Assembly: GCA_018380195.1 (NCBI GenBank)
Contig: JAGZUC010000007.1
Span: 14,552-78,551 of the forward strand
DNA: 64,000 nt
Direction: 5' to 3'
Source: Collinsella sp.
GTDB lineage: Bacteria; Actinomycetota; Coriobacteriia; Coriobacteriales; Coriobacteriaceae
Numbering within the stretch: position 1 is the first letter of the stretch; each line of letters starts with the position of its first letter. Under the pieces are notes generated by a model. That model saw only the letters and a list, made by a program, of their open reading frames with translations, made no database searches and was not told the DNA's origin. The position numbers were made by a program, and so were the translations under genes. Positions 43,410 to 52,004 of the stretch are shown one piece after another.

Positions 43410-45191
43410 TTAGAGGCGAGCGAGGTCGTAGGATCGAGCGGCTGCTTCGCCGGCGCAAATGAGGTTGGCTGTGGCTTCTTGCGGATCGAGTGCCTGTTCC
43501 AGGTCCATGGGCTTGCGACAGATCGGCAAAACCAAGTCAATACCCTGCTCATGCACCGCATCCAAGTTGTCCGCACGACCGCCCACGACAGCGGCTACCG
43601 ACTTGCCATATCGCTTGGCGCGACGCGCCACGCCCACCGGTGCCTTTCCAGCGGCGGACTGTTCATCCATATTGCCCTCTCCTGTAATGACCAGGTCGAC
43701 ATCGCGCACGCGCTCGTCAAACCCAATCAGATCGAGCACTGTCTCCACGCCCGAGCGCAACTCGGCGCCGAGCGCCAACAATGCGGCACCCAGACCACCG
43801 GCGGCACCGGCACCGGGCACACCGAGCACCGAGCCAAATCTCCGTGCACCCTCGGGCACGCGCAGCAGCTTCTGGGCTCGCATCTCGAAAATCGCCGCAT
43901 CGAGCAGACGGCCGTAGCCGACCATCCAACTGTCGTACTTGCGCAGCACCTCGACGTCACCCGTCGGCAGGCCCTTCTGCCCGCCGAACACCGCCAGAGC
44001 GCCTCGACGCCCCACGAGTGGGTTCTCGACATCAGAAAGCACAACGATACGAGCGCCGCGCAGCACCTCAAACGCCGGTGTCAAATCAACGTTCGCCACC
44101 TGCTCAAGCCCCGCGAGACCGGGGGCGATATCGCGACCGCACTCATCGACCACACGCGCACCCAGCGCCTGCAACATGCCGGCGCCGCCGTCGTTGGTGG
44201 CACTGCCGCCCAAACCAATATAGATAGTCTTTACCCCGGCACGAACCGCACGGAGTATCAGCTCGCCCACGCCATAGGTCGTGGCCACCAACGCCGCCGA
44301 CCCCGTGCAAGGCGAGTACCCAATACCCGCCGCCTCGGCCATCTCAATTACAGCCGACTTGTGCTCGCCGTCCACCAGCATCCGGGCAGACACGCGGTCG
44401 CCCAAGGGGCTTGTAACCTCGCAGGTCGAGAGCTCGCCACCGCAGGCGGCAACGGCGTCGAGCGTTCCCTCGCCGCCATCTGCCAGCGGCAAAGCGCACA
44501 CCTCGGCATCGGGCCACACACGGCGCACGCCTTCAGCAACGGCCGCCTCCGCCTGCGCACTCGAAACGCTGCCCTTAAAGGAGTCGATCGCCAGCAGCAC
44601 ACGGCGGGGCCGGCGACACGCGGGACCAAAGTCAACCGCCGTGCCAGCATCCTCTTCGGCACACGCGAGCGCCTCAGCGTGAGCGGCATGTGCCTCAAGA
44701 TCGGCCCCACAACCGCAGCCAGCACCATCGGCACCACGCAGCCCACTAAAATAGCCGCTCAACACCTCACGACACTCATCCGCCAGCACGCCGGCATTAA
44801 CGTTAAACCGATGATTCAGGCGTGAATCGGCATTCAGGTCATACAGCGAACCCAGCGCGCCCGCCTTAGCATCAGCCGCGCCATACACGCAGCGCCCCAC
44901 GCGCGCGTTGACCATAAGCCCCGCACACATGCAGCAGGGCTCGAGCGTCACGTAGACCGTGCAATCGGAAAGGCGCCAGCGACCAAGCGACCGAGCGGCA
45001 GCGCACAGGGCCGCGAACTCTGCATGAGCCGAAGGATCCTGATCGAGCTCGCGCCGATTGTGCGCCCTCGCGACGATCTCGCCGTCGCGCACCACTATGG
45101 CACCGATGGGCACCTCGCCCACCGCCGCGGCGGCGCGCGCCTCCGCCAGCGCCTCGCGCATGAACTTCTCGTCGATTTCGGTGATCGTCAT
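43410..45191 (-). CDS. tadA: Fusion of tRNA adenosine deaminase (TadA) and glycerate kinase
   Basis: A 593-residue two-domain protein. Residues 1-160 are TadA: zinc ligands and catalytic Glu in SAHAEFAAL and LEPCCMCAG; it makes inosine at the wobble base of tRNA-Arg. A linker of about 40 residues (Gly/Ala/Cys-rich, then HAAHAEALACAEEDAG) leads to a GlxK/GarK-type glycerate kinase (about 195-593): LLAIDSFKGSVSS, PLADGGEGTLDAV and GLGGSATNDGGAGM. The frame is uninterrupted. ATG 45191 follows GGGAAGG; the frame to 45242 is unsupported. The two activities have no known link. Confidence 0.93.
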   Translation of the reverse strand: MTITEIDEKFMREALAEARAAAAVGEVPIGAIVVRDGEIVARAHNRRELDQDPSAHAEFAALCAAARSLGRWRLSDCTVYVTLEPCCMCAGLMVNARVGRCVYGAADAKAGALGSLYDLNADSRLNHRFNVNAGVLADECREVLSGYFSGLRGADGAGCGCGADLEAHAAHAEALACAEEDAGTAVDFGPACRRPRRVLLAIDSFKGSVSSAQAEAAVAEGVRRVWPDAEVCALPLADGGEGTLDAVAACGGELSTCEVTSPLGDRVSARMLVDGEHKSAVIEMAEAAGIGYSPCTGSAALVATTYGVGELILRAVRAGVKTIYIGLGGSATNDGGAGMLQALGARVVDECGRDIAPGLAGLEQVANVDLTPAFEVLRGARIVVLSDVENPLVGRRGALAVFGGQKGLPTGDVEVLRKYDSWMVGYGRLLDAAIFEMRAQKLLRVPEGARRFGSVLGVPGAGAAGGLGAALLALGAELRSGVETVLDLIGFDERVRDVDLVITGEGNMDEQSAAGKAPVGVARRAKRYGKSVAAVVGGRADNLDAVHEQGIDLVLPICRKPMDLEQALDPQEATANLICAGEAAARSYDLARL

Positions 45192-45242
45192 CGTTCGCCT
45201 TCCCTGTTGCAAATTCAAAACGATGCTATCATTACGACTCAC

Positions 45243-45332
45243 GGAGAGATGGCAGAGCGGTTGAATGCGGCGGTCTTGAAAACCGTTGAGCGCGAGAGCG
45301 TTCCGGGGGTTCGAATCCCCCTCTCTCCGCCA
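45243..45332 (+). tRNA. tRNA-Ser (anticodon TGA)
   Basis: A 90-base class II tRNA with encoded CCA. The acceptor stem is GGAGAGA with TCTCTCC, the anticodon loop CTTGAAA gives TGA, there is a long variable arm, and the T arm is GGGGGTTCGAATCCCCC. Read from the promoter region shared with tadA-glxK. Confidence 0.97.
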
Positions 45333-45335
45333 CTT

Positions 45336-45932
45336 TTAGTGATGCACCGGCGTCATGGTCCGCTCAAACAGCGCATCGACCACGTCGGCAATCTCGGGTC
45401 GGCGCTCAAGATCGTGACCCGATTCCCACCAGTTTGTGAACAGTCGAATAATGCCGCCGGCGATAAACTCCGATGTCGTCTCGAGCGATACGGGGGCCAA
45501 GGCATCCTCGGCAAGCACGTTCATCACACGCTCGCGGATGGAGCGAGCAATGCGGTCGCAAATAACGTTGGTCAACATGCCCGACATGCTGCTTGCCAAA
45601 ATGTTATCCATGAGCCGCTCGTGCGTCAGAATCAAATCCATAGCATCGTCCAAAATCGCGTGCCGAAGCGCGCGCACGTCCTCGGCAGATACCGCGCCGG
45701 CCTCATCGGGCTGTTTTTGCGGCAAGCCCGACATGAGCTCATCGATATAAAAGGCAAAGTAATCGTTCTTGTCGCGAAAGTGCTTGTAGAACGTCGTGCG
45801 GCGAATCATGGCGCGGTCGCACAGCATGGCAACCGTCAGGTCCTCAAAACGATGCTCCTCGAGAAGCTCGGTGAAGGCATCGAACAGGGCGCGGTAGGTT
45901 TTCTTAATGCGAAGGTCCACTGGTATCGCCAT
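45336..45932 (-). CDS. TetR-family transcriptional regulator
   Basis: A 198-residue TetR/AcrR protein. The N-terminal helix-turn-helix reads FEDLTVAMLCDRAMIRRTTF followed by YKHFRDKNDYF. The C-terminal ligand domain resembles the TetR_C_7 group seen with dihydroxyacetone-kinase regulators. The start is uncertain: ATG 45932 gives a normal length but its GAGG lies directly against it. Not clustered with an obvious target. Confidence 0.85.
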   Translation of the reverse strand: MAIPVDLRIKKTYRALFDAFTELLEEHRFEDLTVAMLCDRAMIRRTTFYKHFRDKNDYFAFYIDELMSGLPQKQPDEAGAVSAEDVRALRHAILDDAMDLILTHERLMDNILASSMSGMLTNVICDRIARSIRERVMNVLAEDALAPVSLETTSEFIAGGIIRLFTNWWESGHDLERRPEIADVVDALFERTMTPVHH

Positions 45933-46131
45933 CCTCAGGGCAAAGACAACACTCGTCAATCTGTCGCATATCTTACACCTGTACCTCGCGCGCTTTGCCC
46001 CGGTGCCGACCCCGCCGAAAACATAACGCTTGCCGGAAAGTTCGGCACGGCAAAACGTTGCGGGTATACTAGTAGCGTTATACCAACGGCAGCTGGCGCA
46101 TGCCGCCGCGGCCATTCGAAACGGAGACATC

Positions 46132-46683
46132 ATGATTACCGTCATCATCGGCATCGTTGTTGTCATTGTGATTGTCTGCGCCATCGCCGGCATTTACAAC
46201 AACATGGTCACCAAGCGTAACCGCATCGATAACGCCTGGCAGAACATCGATACGCAGCTGCAGCGCCGCAACGACCTGATCCCCAACCTGGTCGAGACCG
46301 TCAAGGGCTACGCCAAGCACGAGCAGGAGACGCTCTCCGCCGTGATCAGCGCGCGCAATACCGCCGTCAAGGCGACCACGCCCGAGGCCAAGATGGAAGC
46401 CGACAACGTGCTGACCGGTGCCCTGCGCCAGCTCTTCGCCGTGGCCGAAGCCTACCCCGACCTTAAGGCAAACACCAACTTTACGCAGCTCCAGGCATCG
46501 CTCGAAGATACCGAGAACAAGATTAGCTACGCACGCCAGAGCTACAACGACTGCGTGCTCAGCTACAATAACGCCATTCAGACGTTCCCGGCTGTCATCT
46601 TTGCCGGCATCTTCCAGTTTAAGGAGCGCCAGGGCTTCGAGGCCGCCGAAGCAGCCCGCCAGGCCCCGACCGTCAAGTTCTAA
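46132..46683 (+). CDS. lemA: LemA family protein
   Basis: A 183-residue LemA protein: N-terminal membrane helix (residues 3-22), a short stretch with RNRIDNAWQNIDTQLQRRND, then NLVETVKGYAKHE and YNNAIQTFP, all family signatures. It forms a four-helix bundle outside or at the membrane; function unclear. A GTATACT (-10-like) lies at about 46070, and GGAGA precedes ATG 46132. The usual neighbour htpX is absent. Confidence 0.93.
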   Translation: MITVIIGIVVVIVIVCAIAGIYNNMVTKRNRIDNAWQNIDTQLQRRNDLIPNLVETVKGYAKHEQETLSAVISARNTAVKATTPEAKMEADNVLTGALRQLFAVAEAYPDLKANTNFTQLQASLEDTENKISYARQSYNDCVLSYNNAIQTFPAVIFAGIFQFKERQGFEAAEAARQAPTVKF

Positions 46684-46719
46684 ACAGCCACAGCCAAGCT
46701 CCCACCAGCACATCAATCC

Positions 46720-46784
46720 TTTAAGGGTCCAGGGCAATCGCCCTGGACCCTTTCTTTACAAAACGCGCGGCCAAAAGGCCGCGC
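46720..46784. terminator. Terminators between lemA and ilvE
   Basis: AGGGTCCAGGGC (46724-46735) with GCCCTGGACCCT (46740-46751) and TTTCTTT stops lemA on the plus strand. GCGCGGCC-AAAA-GGCCGCGC (46765-46784), with GTTTTG on the minus strand, can stop ilvE. Confidence 0.8.
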
Positions 46785-46836
46785 ACCACCTTTAATTCAG
46801 ATTAATATTGCTTGTCGCATCAAGACCGAACCCGTA

Positions 46837-46961
46837 GGGCGGAGAGCAAGTTCCCTCCCGGCGCACTCCGCAGGACGCAAGAAGCCCTCGCCGCACGAAG
46901 TGCGCAGCGAGGGCTTCTTGCATGTCCGAGGACGCGCCGGGAGGGAACTTGCTCTCCGCCC
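46837..46961. repeat. Long-arm inverted repeat D
   Basis: Perfect 28-base arms (46837-46864 and 46934-46961). Inside them is a perfect 14-bp stem GCAAGAAGCCCTCG (46877-46890 with 46908-46921), capped by CGCAC-GAA-GTGCG. It is a nested palindrome like elements A to C, at the convergent lemA-ilvE junction. Confidence 0.9.
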
Positions 46962-46978
46962 GGACAGGTAAAAGCAGA

Positions 46979-48031
46979 TTACGCGACGACGTAGACCCAG
47001 TCGTGCTTATCCTCGACAGCACCAGACTGGATACCAGTCAGGGTCTCGCGGAGCTTCTTCATCACAGGGCCGATCTCGGTGTAGCCAGCCGGGAAGGTCA
47101 CAGTCTCGTCGGCACCGTAAACCTTGTTGTCGATCTCGCCAACCGGGGAGATGACAGCAGCGGTGCCGCACAGGCCGCACTCGACAAAGGTACCGGCCTT
47201 GACCTCGGCCCACTCAACGGGACGCTCGTCGACGGTGATGCCCAGGTCCTTGGCGACCTGAACGAGCGAACGACGGGTGATGGAGGGCAGAATGGAGTCG
47301 GTGTGCGACTGGGGAACGACGAGGGTGCCATCCTCCTTCACGAACAGGACGTTGGCGCCACCGGTCTCCTCGACATAGGTGCGGGACTCGGAGTCGAGAT
47401 ACAGGTTCTCGGCATAGCCCTCGCGATGGGCCTCCATCGTGGGCTTGAGGGACATGGCGTAGTTGAGGCCGGCCTTGATGTTGCCGGTGCCGTGCGGTGC
47501 CGCACGGTCGCACTCGGAAACGCGCAGCTTGACGGGCTTGAGGCCACCCTTAAAGTACGGACCGACCGGGGTCACGAGAATACGGAACGTGTACTCAGGA
47601 GCGGGAGCCACGCCGATCACGTCACCGGAGCCGATCATAAACGGACGCACGTACAGAGTTGCGCCGGAACCGAAGGGCGGAACCCAGGCGGCGTTGGCAG
47701 AAACGACCTGCTTGACGGCCTCAACGAACTTGTCCTTGGGGAACGGGGGCATCTCGAGGCGCTGCGCAGAGTTGTACATACGCTCGGCGTTCATGTCGGG
47801 ACGGAAGCAGACGATGCTGCCGTCCTCGGCGGTGTAGGCCTTCAGGCCCTCAAAGACCTCCTGGCAGTAATGGAAGATGCCGCCGCACTCGGAGACATGC
47901 AGGGTGTGGTCGGTGGTCAGGCCACCCTCGTCCCACTCGCCGTCCTTCCAATGGGCCTCGTAGCTGTAATCGGTCTTCATGTAGCCAAAGCCGAGGCTAC
48001 CCCAATCGATATCCTTTTTCTCGACAGTCAT
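46979..48031 (-). CDS. ilvE: Branched-chain amino acid aminotransferase
   Basis: A 350-residue class IV PLP aminotransferase. Visible segments: GFGYMKTDYSY, FEGLKAY, RPDMNAERM, YVRPFMIGSG, the PLP-lysine in NIKAGLNYA, ETGGANVLFV and GLCGTAAVISPVG. It transfers amino groups between glutamate and the keto acids of Leu, Ile and Val. ATG 48031 follows AAGGAGCGAC; the extended frame to 48181 would translate the leader. Confidence 0.96.
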   Translation of the reverse strand: MTVEKKDIDWGSLGFGYMKTDYSYEAHWKDGEWDEGGLTTDHTLHVSECGGIFHYCQEVFEGLKAYTAEDGSIVCFRPDMNAERMYNSAQRLEMPPFPKDKFVEAVKQVVSANAAWVPPFGSGATLYVRPFMIGSGDVIGVAPAPEYTFRILVTPVGPYFKGGLKPVKLRVSECDRAAPHGTGNIKAGLNYAMSLKPTMEAHREGYAENLYLDSESRTYVEETGGANVLFVKEDGTLVVPQSHTDSILPSITRRSLVQVAKDLGITVDERPVEWAEVKAGTFVECGLCGTAAVISPVGEIDNKVYGADETVTFPAGYTEIGPVMKKLRETLTGIQSGAVEDKHDWVYVVA

Positions 48032-48181
48032 ATGTCGCTCCTTACATACACAGTTGCATACTCGCGAACCCGCACGCAAGGACCGAGGCCGACCGCGTCG
48101 CAACGTCGCACGCCCGGAGCGTAGAGCCGGACGGGACACGCGAGCAGCATCAAAGCCGATGGCACGTCGATTCGCATGCAC
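48032..48181 (-). promoter_or_regulatory. ilvE leader
   Basis: A TACAAT lies on the minus strand near 48187, so the message has a leader of about 150 bases, GC-rich and foldable. I saw no T-box specifier and no run of Leu, Ile or Val codons that would mark attenuation. Confidence 0.35.
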
Positions 48182-48255
48182 GAGATTGTACTCCGCACGC
48201 GCGTCGGATAAAACGTTTTTCTTTAACTAACTAAAGTATTTTCATTTGACCGAAG

Positions 48256-48293
48256 CAAAAAGGCCCGCCACCGTAAGCGGTGACGGGCCTCAA
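48256..48293 (-). terminator. Terminator of the dedA gene
   Basis: On the minus strand AGGCCCGTCACCG and CGGTGGCGGGCCT form an almost perfect stem followed by TTTTTGC. Confidence 0.82.
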
Positions 48294-48319
48294 CTGCACG
48301 GTTTGCGCGCTGGCTCGAG

Positions 48320-48967
48320 CTACGCGTTCTTTTTGCCCAGCTTAGCCTTAACCAGACCGACCACGGTCGGGATGATCGACACGGCAACGATGCCGACGAT
48401 CAGCAGCTCAAAGTGCTCCTGCACAAAGGGGATGCCGCCAAAGAAGTAGCCCAGCAGTGTAAAGAGCGTCGACCAGGTAATGCCGCCCAGCACGTTAAAG
48501 ATGACAAAATTGCGCCAGTGCATGCCGCCCATGCCGGCGATAAAGGGCACAAAGGTGCGGATAAACGGGAAGAAGCGGCCGAGGAAGATGGCCAGGTGGC
48601 CCCACTTGTCCAAGAAGTCCTCGGACTTTTTAATGCGCTCGGGCGTCATGGCCTTGACCTTGCCCGAAGCGATGATCTTTTTGCCAAAGAAGTGACCGAT
48701 CATAAAGTTGCACTGATCACCCAAGATGGCAGCCGCCCATGCGACGGCCAGCAGGGCCACGATGTTAAAGCCACCGTTGTGGGCAAAGAAGCCCGAAGCA
48801 AACAGCAGTGAATCGCCAGGAAGGAACGGGAAGAACACCACGCCCGTCTCGATAAAGATGATCAGGAACACGCAGCCGTAGGCCATAAGCGGGCCGGCGG
48901 CGATCCAGCTGGCGATCGCGGTGCGCGGATCCTTAAGCAGCTCGGCGATAAAATTGATGAAACCCAT
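48320..48967 (-). CDS. DedA/SNARE-associated (VTT) family membrane protein
   Basis: A 215-residue DedA protein: FIETGVVFFPFLPGDSLLF near residue 40, then GDQCNFMIGHFFGKK and GRFFPFIRTFVPFIAGM, the family signature, with about five membrane or re-entrant helices. DedA proteins move undecaprenyl phosphate or phospholipids across the membrane. ATG 48967 follows GAGAGG. Confidence 0.94.
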   Translation of the reverse strand: MGFINFIAELLKDPRTAIASWIAAGPLMAYGCVFLIIFIETGVVFFPFLPGDSLLFASGFFAHNGGFNIVALLAVAWAAAILGDQCNFMIGHFFGKKIIASGKVKAMTPERIKKSEDFLDKWGHLAIFLGRFFPFIRTFVPFIAGMGGMHWRNFVIFNVLGGITWSTLFTLLGYFFGGIPFVQEHFELLIVGIVAVSIIPTVVGLVKAKLGKKNA

Positions 48968-49190
48968 GAAGTAAAACCTCTCAGTTGTGGGCGCGGATAC
49001 GTCCAAGTTGACCAGTATACGGTTGCGGCGTCCCCTCGTGCGCAACCCCACAAAAGCATGACTCCATTACCAGCAAGTTTGCATAACTGACATCTGTAGC
49101 GCAATGGCGCCAAGATTGTCCTTCCTAATCCCTAGCGAATCGCTATACTTTATTGAATCGCATTGCCATGGCGCTAAGGGAGGGCGGCCG

Positions 49191-49895
49191 GTGAGCTTTA
49201 TCAATACCATTCGCGAGGACATCAAGACCGTCCAGGCGCAAGACCCCGCTGCGCAAAACGGTCTGGTCATCTTCCTTTCCTATCCTGGCCTGCACGCCAA
49301 GTGGAATCACGTGCCCGAGCACTGGCTGTGGGAGCACGGTCATCGCTCGCTCGCCCGTGTGCTCTCGCAAATCACCCGCCACATCACCGGCGTCGAGATT
49401 CATCCCGCCGCACAGATCGGCAAACATTTCTTTATCGACCACGCCATGGGCGTCGTCATCGGCGAGACCACCATTGTGGGTGACAACTGCGTGCTCTACC
49501 AGGGCGTCACGCTCGGCGGTACCGGCAACGAGACCGGCAAGCGCCACCCAACGCTCGGCGATAACGTCACCGTGGGCACGGGCGCCAAGGTGCTCGGCAA
49601 CATCCGCATCGGCAACAACGTCAAGATCGGCGGCAACTCGGTCGTCGTTAAGGACGTGCCCGACAACTGCACCGTTGTTGGCGTGCCGGGACGCATCATC
49701 AAGCGCAACGGCTGCCGCGTGTTCGAGGAGAGCTTCGATGCCAAGCAGCATCGCGAGTACATGCCCGACGACGCCGCCGAGCAGTCCGCGCTCAACCGCC
49801 AGGGCATCACCGAGAACGCCCGCCGCGTCAAGGAACTCGAGCGAGAGGTGGCCGAGCTCAAAGCCCTCGTCGCCAAGCTCGTGGACGAACGCTAG
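49191..49895 (+). CDS. cysE: Serine O-acetyltransferase
   Basis: A 234-residue CysE/EpsC-type enzyme: short helical N-terminus, then a left-handed beta-helix with hexapeptide repeats (GVEIHPAAQIGKHFFIDHAMG, GVTLGGTG, HPTLGDNVTVGTGAKVLG, IGNNVKIGGNSVV). It makes O-acetylserine for cysteine synthesis. The start is GTG 49191 with GGGAGGG upstream; no ATG is in frame nearby except a poor one at 49104. CTATACT at 49143 is a possible -10. The C-terminal 45 residues form a charged helix. Confidence 0.94.
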   Translation: MSFINTIREDIKTVQAQDPAAQNGLVIFLSYPGLHAKWNHVPEHWLWEHGHRSLARVLSQITRHITGVEIHPAAQIGKHFFIDHAMGVVIGETTIVGDNCVLYQGVTLGGTGNETGKRHPTLGDNVTVGTGAKVLGNIRIGNNVKIGGNSVVVKDVPDNCTVVGVPGRIIKRNGCRVFEESFDAKQHREYMPDDAAEQSALNRQGITENARRVKELEREVAELKALVAKLVDER

Positions 49896-49922
49896 GAACG
49901 CAAGCGGCACAAAACGACATCG

Positions 49923-49981
49923 GCATCAACGCAAGAAGGCGCGCCAGGGAATTCATCCCCGGCGCGCCTTTGCGTTGATGC
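49923..49981. terminator. Long bidirectional hairpin after cysE
   Basis: GCATCAACGC-AAGAAGGCGCGCC (49923-49945) pairs with GGCGCGCCTTTGCGTTGATGC (49961-49981) with a small bulge, loop AGGGAATTCATCCCC. It lies between the convergent cysE and ABC genes. Confidence 0.75.
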
Positions 49982-49983
49982 GA

Positions 49984-50010
49984 CATGTGGGACTGTCCCT
50001 TTGTCACATT
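49984..50010. repeat. Shortened GTGACAA palindrome
   Basis: ATGTGGGACTGTCCC then TTTGTCACATT is the 24909 element with about six bases of the left arm deleted. It touches the ABC gene stop at 50009. Confidence 0.65.
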
Positions 50011-52003
50011 ATGCGAACTGGCTCAGATAGAGGTCGGCGTAGGCACCCTCGGCAGCCAGCAGCTCCTTATGCGTGCCCTGCTCGATAATGTTGCCGTGAT
50101 CCATGACCAAGATCAGGTCGGCATCCACAATCGTCGACAGGCGGTGCGCGATCACAAAACTCGTACGCCCGCGCATGAGCGCGTCCATGGCACGACCGAT
50201 GGCAAGCTCGGTACGCGTATCCACGCTTGAGGTCGCCTCGTCCAGGATGAGAATCGCCGGGTTGTTGAGCAGCACGCGTGCGATGGTCAGCAGCTGACGC
50301 TGGCCCTGGCTGATGCTCTCGGCATCGTTGGCCACGCGCGTGTCGTAGCCCTGCGGCATGGTGCGCACAAAGAAGTCGACCTGCGCGGCACGAGCGGCGG
50401 CCACAATTTCGTCGCGCGTTGCCTCGGGGCAGCCGTAGGCGATGTTTTCGGCAATCGTGCCATCGAACAGCCAGGCGTCCTGCAGCACCATGCCAAACTG
50501 CTGCCGTAGCTCGCCGCGGTCCATGCGGCTCGTATCCACGCCGTCGAGCGTAATACGCCCGCCGTCAATCTCGTAGAAGCGCATGAGCAGGTTGATGAGC
50601 GTCGTCTTGCCTGCGCCCGTGGTTCCCACCACGGCAATCTTCTGGCCCGGCTCGGCGGTAAACGACACGTCGCGCATAAGCGGCTTGTCGGGCGAATAAC
50701 CAAAGCGCACGTGCTCAAAGGAGACGCGGCCCTCCACGCGACCCGGCAGCTTGGCGGCCTCGTCCGACAGCGGATCGGCCTCCATCTCGGGCTCATCGAG
50801 CAGGTCGAACACGCGCTCTGCACTCGCCAGCGCGCTCTGCAGCGAGTTGAAGGTAAACGACAGCTGCGTCATGGGCTCGGACGCCTCGTAGATAAACTGG
50901 AAGAACGCCTGGAACACGCCGACGGTCATGTGGCCGGCGACCAGCATGCTGCAGCCCACGAGCGCAATAACGATCTGCGCCAAACGGCCGATAAAGCGCA
51001 CCGCGGGGCCGACAGCATTGATCATAAAGTCGGCCTTGGTGCTCACACGAGCCAGTTCCTTCGAAGCCTCGTGCACCTCAGCGGAGCTCTGACGTTCGCG
51101 GTTAAACGCGCGGATCACCAGACGGCCCGAATAGCCTTCCTCGACCGCACTCGTAATCTTGGACACCCACTCCTGGCGCTCGCCCGTCACATCGTGTGTG
51201 CGGCGCGAGACGACCTTCGTCACCAGCAGCGACAGTGCCGTAAAGAACAGAAAGACGAGCGTAAGCTGCACGCTGAACACGAACATCACGCTCACAGCAC
51301 CAACAACCGTGCCGATCGACACGAGCAGCTGCAGCAATCCGCGCTGCATGCTCTCGGACATCTTGTCCAGGTCGTTGGTCGCGCGGCTGACGACCTCGCC
51401 GGGACGATGCGCGTCAAAATAGGCGAGCGGCAGACGGTTGAGCTTTTGCGCGATGCGGTTGCGCAGGCGCAGATTGAGACGCTCAGCGACGCTCGACATC
51501 AAAAAGCTCTGGAGCGCATAGAACGAGGCAGCGGCAGTCCAGATCATAAAGTAGACGAAAATGGTCTTGCCGCAGTTCTCCCAGGTGATGCTGAAAGTGG
51601 TGTCGTTGGCAAACGCCACCTGAATGTGGCCCCACAGCTCATCGATCACGCGGGCGCTATATGCCGGCGCGGCGGTGTTAAAGATGACATAGAACACAAT
51701 GCTCGCGAACACGATATAGAAGCGCCAATGGTCGCCGGCAGCCTCACTCCACAGGCGGCGCACCGTCGCCCAGGTATCCCGAGGTGTCTCGTCCTCGTCT
51801 TCGTCGTCCACGTCGCGCATACGCTCTGCCTCGGCGCGGGCGCGCTCGTCCTCGGCACGTTCGTTTTCCTCGTAGAGCGCTTGGCGGCGAGCCTCGCGCT
51901 TGGCGGCGTCATCCAGCTCGGTCGACGCGGCAGCCGTTTCCTCGACCAGTCCCGCGGCAGCGGCGTCATCAACGCCGCCCTGCTTCTTGAGCTCCCCGGT
52001 CAT
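50009..52003 (-). CDS. ABC exporter half-transporter, canonical ATPase half (MarR operon)
   Basis: A 664-residue half-transporter with an N-terminal acidic, coiled-coil-like extension (residues 10-65, many Glu, Ala and Arg), six helices and an ATPase: Walker A VGTTGAGKTT, signature ISQGQRQLL, Walker B LILDEATSS, VIAHRLS. ATG 52003 with GGGAGGT upstream, one base after the preceding gene's stop. Partner of the next half-transporter. Confidence 0.94.
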   Translation of the reverse strand: MTGELKKQGGVDDAAAAGLVEETAAASTELDDAAKREARRQALYEENERAEDERARAEAERMRDVDDEDEDETPRDTWATVRRLWSEAAGDHWRFYIVFASIVFYVIFNTAAPAYSARVIDELWGHIQVAFANDTTFSITWENCGKTIFVYFMIWTAAASFYALQSFLMSSVAERLNLRLRNRIAQKLNRLPLAYFDAHRPGEVVSRATNDLDKMSESMQRGLLQLLVSIGTVVGAVSVMFVFSVQLTLVFLFFTALSLLVTKVVSRRTHDVTGERQEWVSKITSAVEEGYSGRLVIRAFNRERQSSAEVHEASKELARVSTKADFMINAVGPAVRFIGRLAQIVIALVGCSMLVAGHMTVGVFQAFFQFIYEASEPMTQLSFTFNSLQSALASAERVFDLLDEPEMEADPLSDEAAKLPGRVEGRVSFEHVRFGYSPDKPLMRDVSFTAEPGQKIAVVGTTGAGKTTLINLLMRFYEIDGGRITLDGVDTSRMDRGELRQQFGMVLQDAWLFDGTIAENIAYGCPEATRDEIVAAARAAQVDFFVRTMPQGYDTRVANDAESISQGQRQLLTIARVLLNNPAILILDEATSSVDTRTELAIGRAMDALMRGRTSFVIAHRLSTIVDADLILVMDHGNIIEQGTHKELLAAEGAYADLYLSQFA

Positions 52004-52004
52004 G

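Noticed and set aside
43257..44825. 522-codon plus-strand frame opposite tadA-glycerate kinase
   Set aside because: Antisense shadow that begins inside intergenic palindromes.
48032..48181. T-box or leader-peptide attenuator before ilvE
   Set aside because: No T-box sequence or branched-chain codon run is visible; the in-frame extension is Arg-rich and does not look like a leader peptide.
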